NCBI RefSeq assembly: GCF_039372665.1
Contig: NZ_CP134995.1
Span: 1 to 7,059, forward strand
Direction: 5' to 3'
Length of the DNA: 7,059 nucleotides
Origin: Buchnera aphidicola (Ceratovacuna keduensis)
GTDB taxonomy: Bacteria > Pseudomonadota > Gammaproteobacteria > Enterobacterales > Enterobacteriaceae
The notes below the pieces were generated by a model. That model was not told where the DNA came from. It searched no databases and was given only the letters and a program-made list of their open reading frames with translations. The position numbers and the translations under genes were made by a program. This document shows positions 6,757-7,059 of this stretch, piece by piece (within the stretch, counting starts at the first letter, position 1; each line of letters begins with the position of its first letter).

Positions 6757-6992
6757 AACATTTTTATATATTTTATGTAAAATTTATAATATATTTTTTT
6801 TAAATATTAAAAAATATTTTATTTAATTAATAGTAATATATTTAAATAAATATTTTAATTAATATTTTATATTTTTACAAAAAAAAATATTAAATTATAT
6901 AAATAAAATATTTATTTTTTAATATATTTTTAAATTTAAAAATTGTTTTAATATTAATATTTATTTAATATAAAATATTAAATAATAAAATA

Positions 6993-7020
6993 TTTTTAGT
7001 ATTTTTTTTAAAACTAAAAA
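6993..7020 (+). promoter_or_regulatory. Hairpin in the presumed repA leader
   Basis: TTTTTAGT (6993-7000) pairs with ACTAAAAA (7013-7020). With one bulged A (7001), three more T-A pairs extend the stem to 11 bp and leave a 5-nt T loop (7005-7009). The stem has a G-C pair, rare in this spacer, and ends 1 nt before a leader ORF start. Its location recalls the structured leader of IncFII repA messages, where copy control acts. It may alternatively be chance pairing of A/T runs. Confidence 0.4.
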
Positions 7021-7021
7021 A

Positions 7022-7051
7022 ATGTTTAAACTATTATTACTTTTTTATTGA
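7022..7051 (+). CDS. Candidate tap-like leader peptide MFKLLLLFY upstream of repA
   Basis: ATG at 7022 opens nine codons and TGA at 7049-7051 closes them, giving MFKLLLLFY with four successive leucine codons (CTA, TTA, TTA, CTT). If the window is a circle, 8 nt separate this stop from the repA ATG, and the stop overlaps the repA SD (GAG 7050-7052). IncFII plasmids use a short leader ORF, tap, whose translation opens the repA start site, and this geometry matches. No SD precedes the leader ATG, and the hairpin at 6993-7020 would sit on its initiation region. The leucine run recalls the leuL leader peptide of enterobacterial leu operons, but no terminator structure follows. A short ORF in A/T-rich DNA could be accidental. 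Confidence 0.35.
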   Translation: MFKLLLLFY

Positions 7052-7052
7052 G
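7050..7052 (+). promoter_or_regulatory. repA ribosome binding site across the circle junction
   Basis: GAG followed by AAAAATT to the window end gives a 7-nt spacing to the ATG at position 1 when the ends are joined. This fits a plasmid record opened at the repA start and supports that start codon. Confidence 0.6.
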
Positions 7053-7059
7053 AAAAATT

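Larger units (their letters stand above)
6757..7059. promoter_or_regulatory. Divergent leader region between yqhA and, across the circle junction, repA
   Basis: This stretch should hold the yqhA promoter (minus) and the repA promoter and copy-control leader (plus) if the molecule is circular. It is almost pure A/T up to about 6990. Weak structures seen are inverted arms TTTAATATT (6947-6955) and AATATTAAA (6974-6982), and a poor promoter-like pair TTGTTT (6943-6948) with TAATAT (6966-6971) at 17-nt spacing. The last 70 bases hold a hairpin, a short leader ORF and an SD, annotated separately. IncFII plasmids place their antisense copy-control RNA in this position. I cannot demonstrate one here. 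Confidence 0.4.

Noticed and set aside
6096..6915. Recurring ATAAAATATTTAT strings near 6097, 6202 and 6903
   Set aside because: Low-complexity near-palindromes expected repeatedly in DNA of this composition; spacing and flanks share nothing.
7022..7051. Classical leucine attenuator
   Set aside because: The leucine-codon ORF is present, but no competing terminator or antiterminator follows; repA starts at once across the junction, so a tap-like coupling model fits better.
6757..7059. CopA-like antisense RNA gene
   Set aside because: Expected from IncFII biology, but I see no convincing minus-strand promoter plus terminator around the 6993-7020 hairpin.
856..7059. tRNA, rRNA, CRISPR array or insertion sequence
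   Set aside because: No cloverleaf-like G+C-richer segment, no spaced repeat array and no transposase-like protein found on either strand.

Overview
The window looks like a leucine plasmid (pLeu type) of Buchnera aphidicola, the obligate nutritional endosymbiont of aphids, and probably the complete circle. The DNA is extremely A+T-rich. Proteins are loaded with Lys, Asn and Ile. The gene set is one IncFII-type replication initiator (repA1), the four leucine biosynthesis genes and the small membrane protein gene yqhA, which is the known content of Buchnera leucine plasmids. The assignment rests on recognising the proteins by eye; no search was run. The window opens on the repA start codon, and its last bases form a well-spaced ribosome binding site for that codon. 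This suggests a circular molecule of about 7.06 kb cut at repA. A second initiator gene (repA2), present on many described leucine plasmids, is not seen.

Layout: repA (1-855, +); a 392-bp A+T-rich spacer that probably holds the replication origin and the operon's upstream region (856-1247); leuB, leuC, leuD and leuA (1248-6000, all +); a 235-bp spacer between convergent genes with strong inverted repeats (6001-6235); yqhA (6236-6739, -); a 320-bp leader region (6740-7059) that drives yqhA in one direction and, across the circle junction, repA in the other.

The enzymes form a complete route from 2-ketoisovalerate to 2-ketoisocaproate. LeuA condenses acetyl-CoA with 2-ketoisovalerate, LeuC/LeuD isomerise the product, and LeuB oxidises and decarboxylates it. 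A transaminase encoded elsewhere would finish leucine. The order is leuBCDA rather than the enterobacterial leuABCD. Linking the pathway to a plasmid replicon couples gene dosage to replication control, which suits a symbiont that supplies leucine to its host.

Most interesting points: (1) a nine-codon leader ORF, MFKLLLLFY, with four consecutive leucine codons, sits just upstream of repA across the inferred junction. Its stop codon overlaps the repA Shine-Dalgarno and a hairpin precedes it, as expected of an IncFII tap-like leader that could sense leucine. (2) The C-terminal regulatory domain of LeuA keeps its length but has lost the glycine/aspartate motifs linked to leucine feedback. (3) A 13-nt copy of the leuA start region lies upstream of leuB, a possible scar of leuA relocation. 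(4) There are iteron-like 18-bp direct repeats after repA. (5) A composition-defying 11-bp inverted repeat and a perfect 17-bp hairpin lie between leuA and yqhA.
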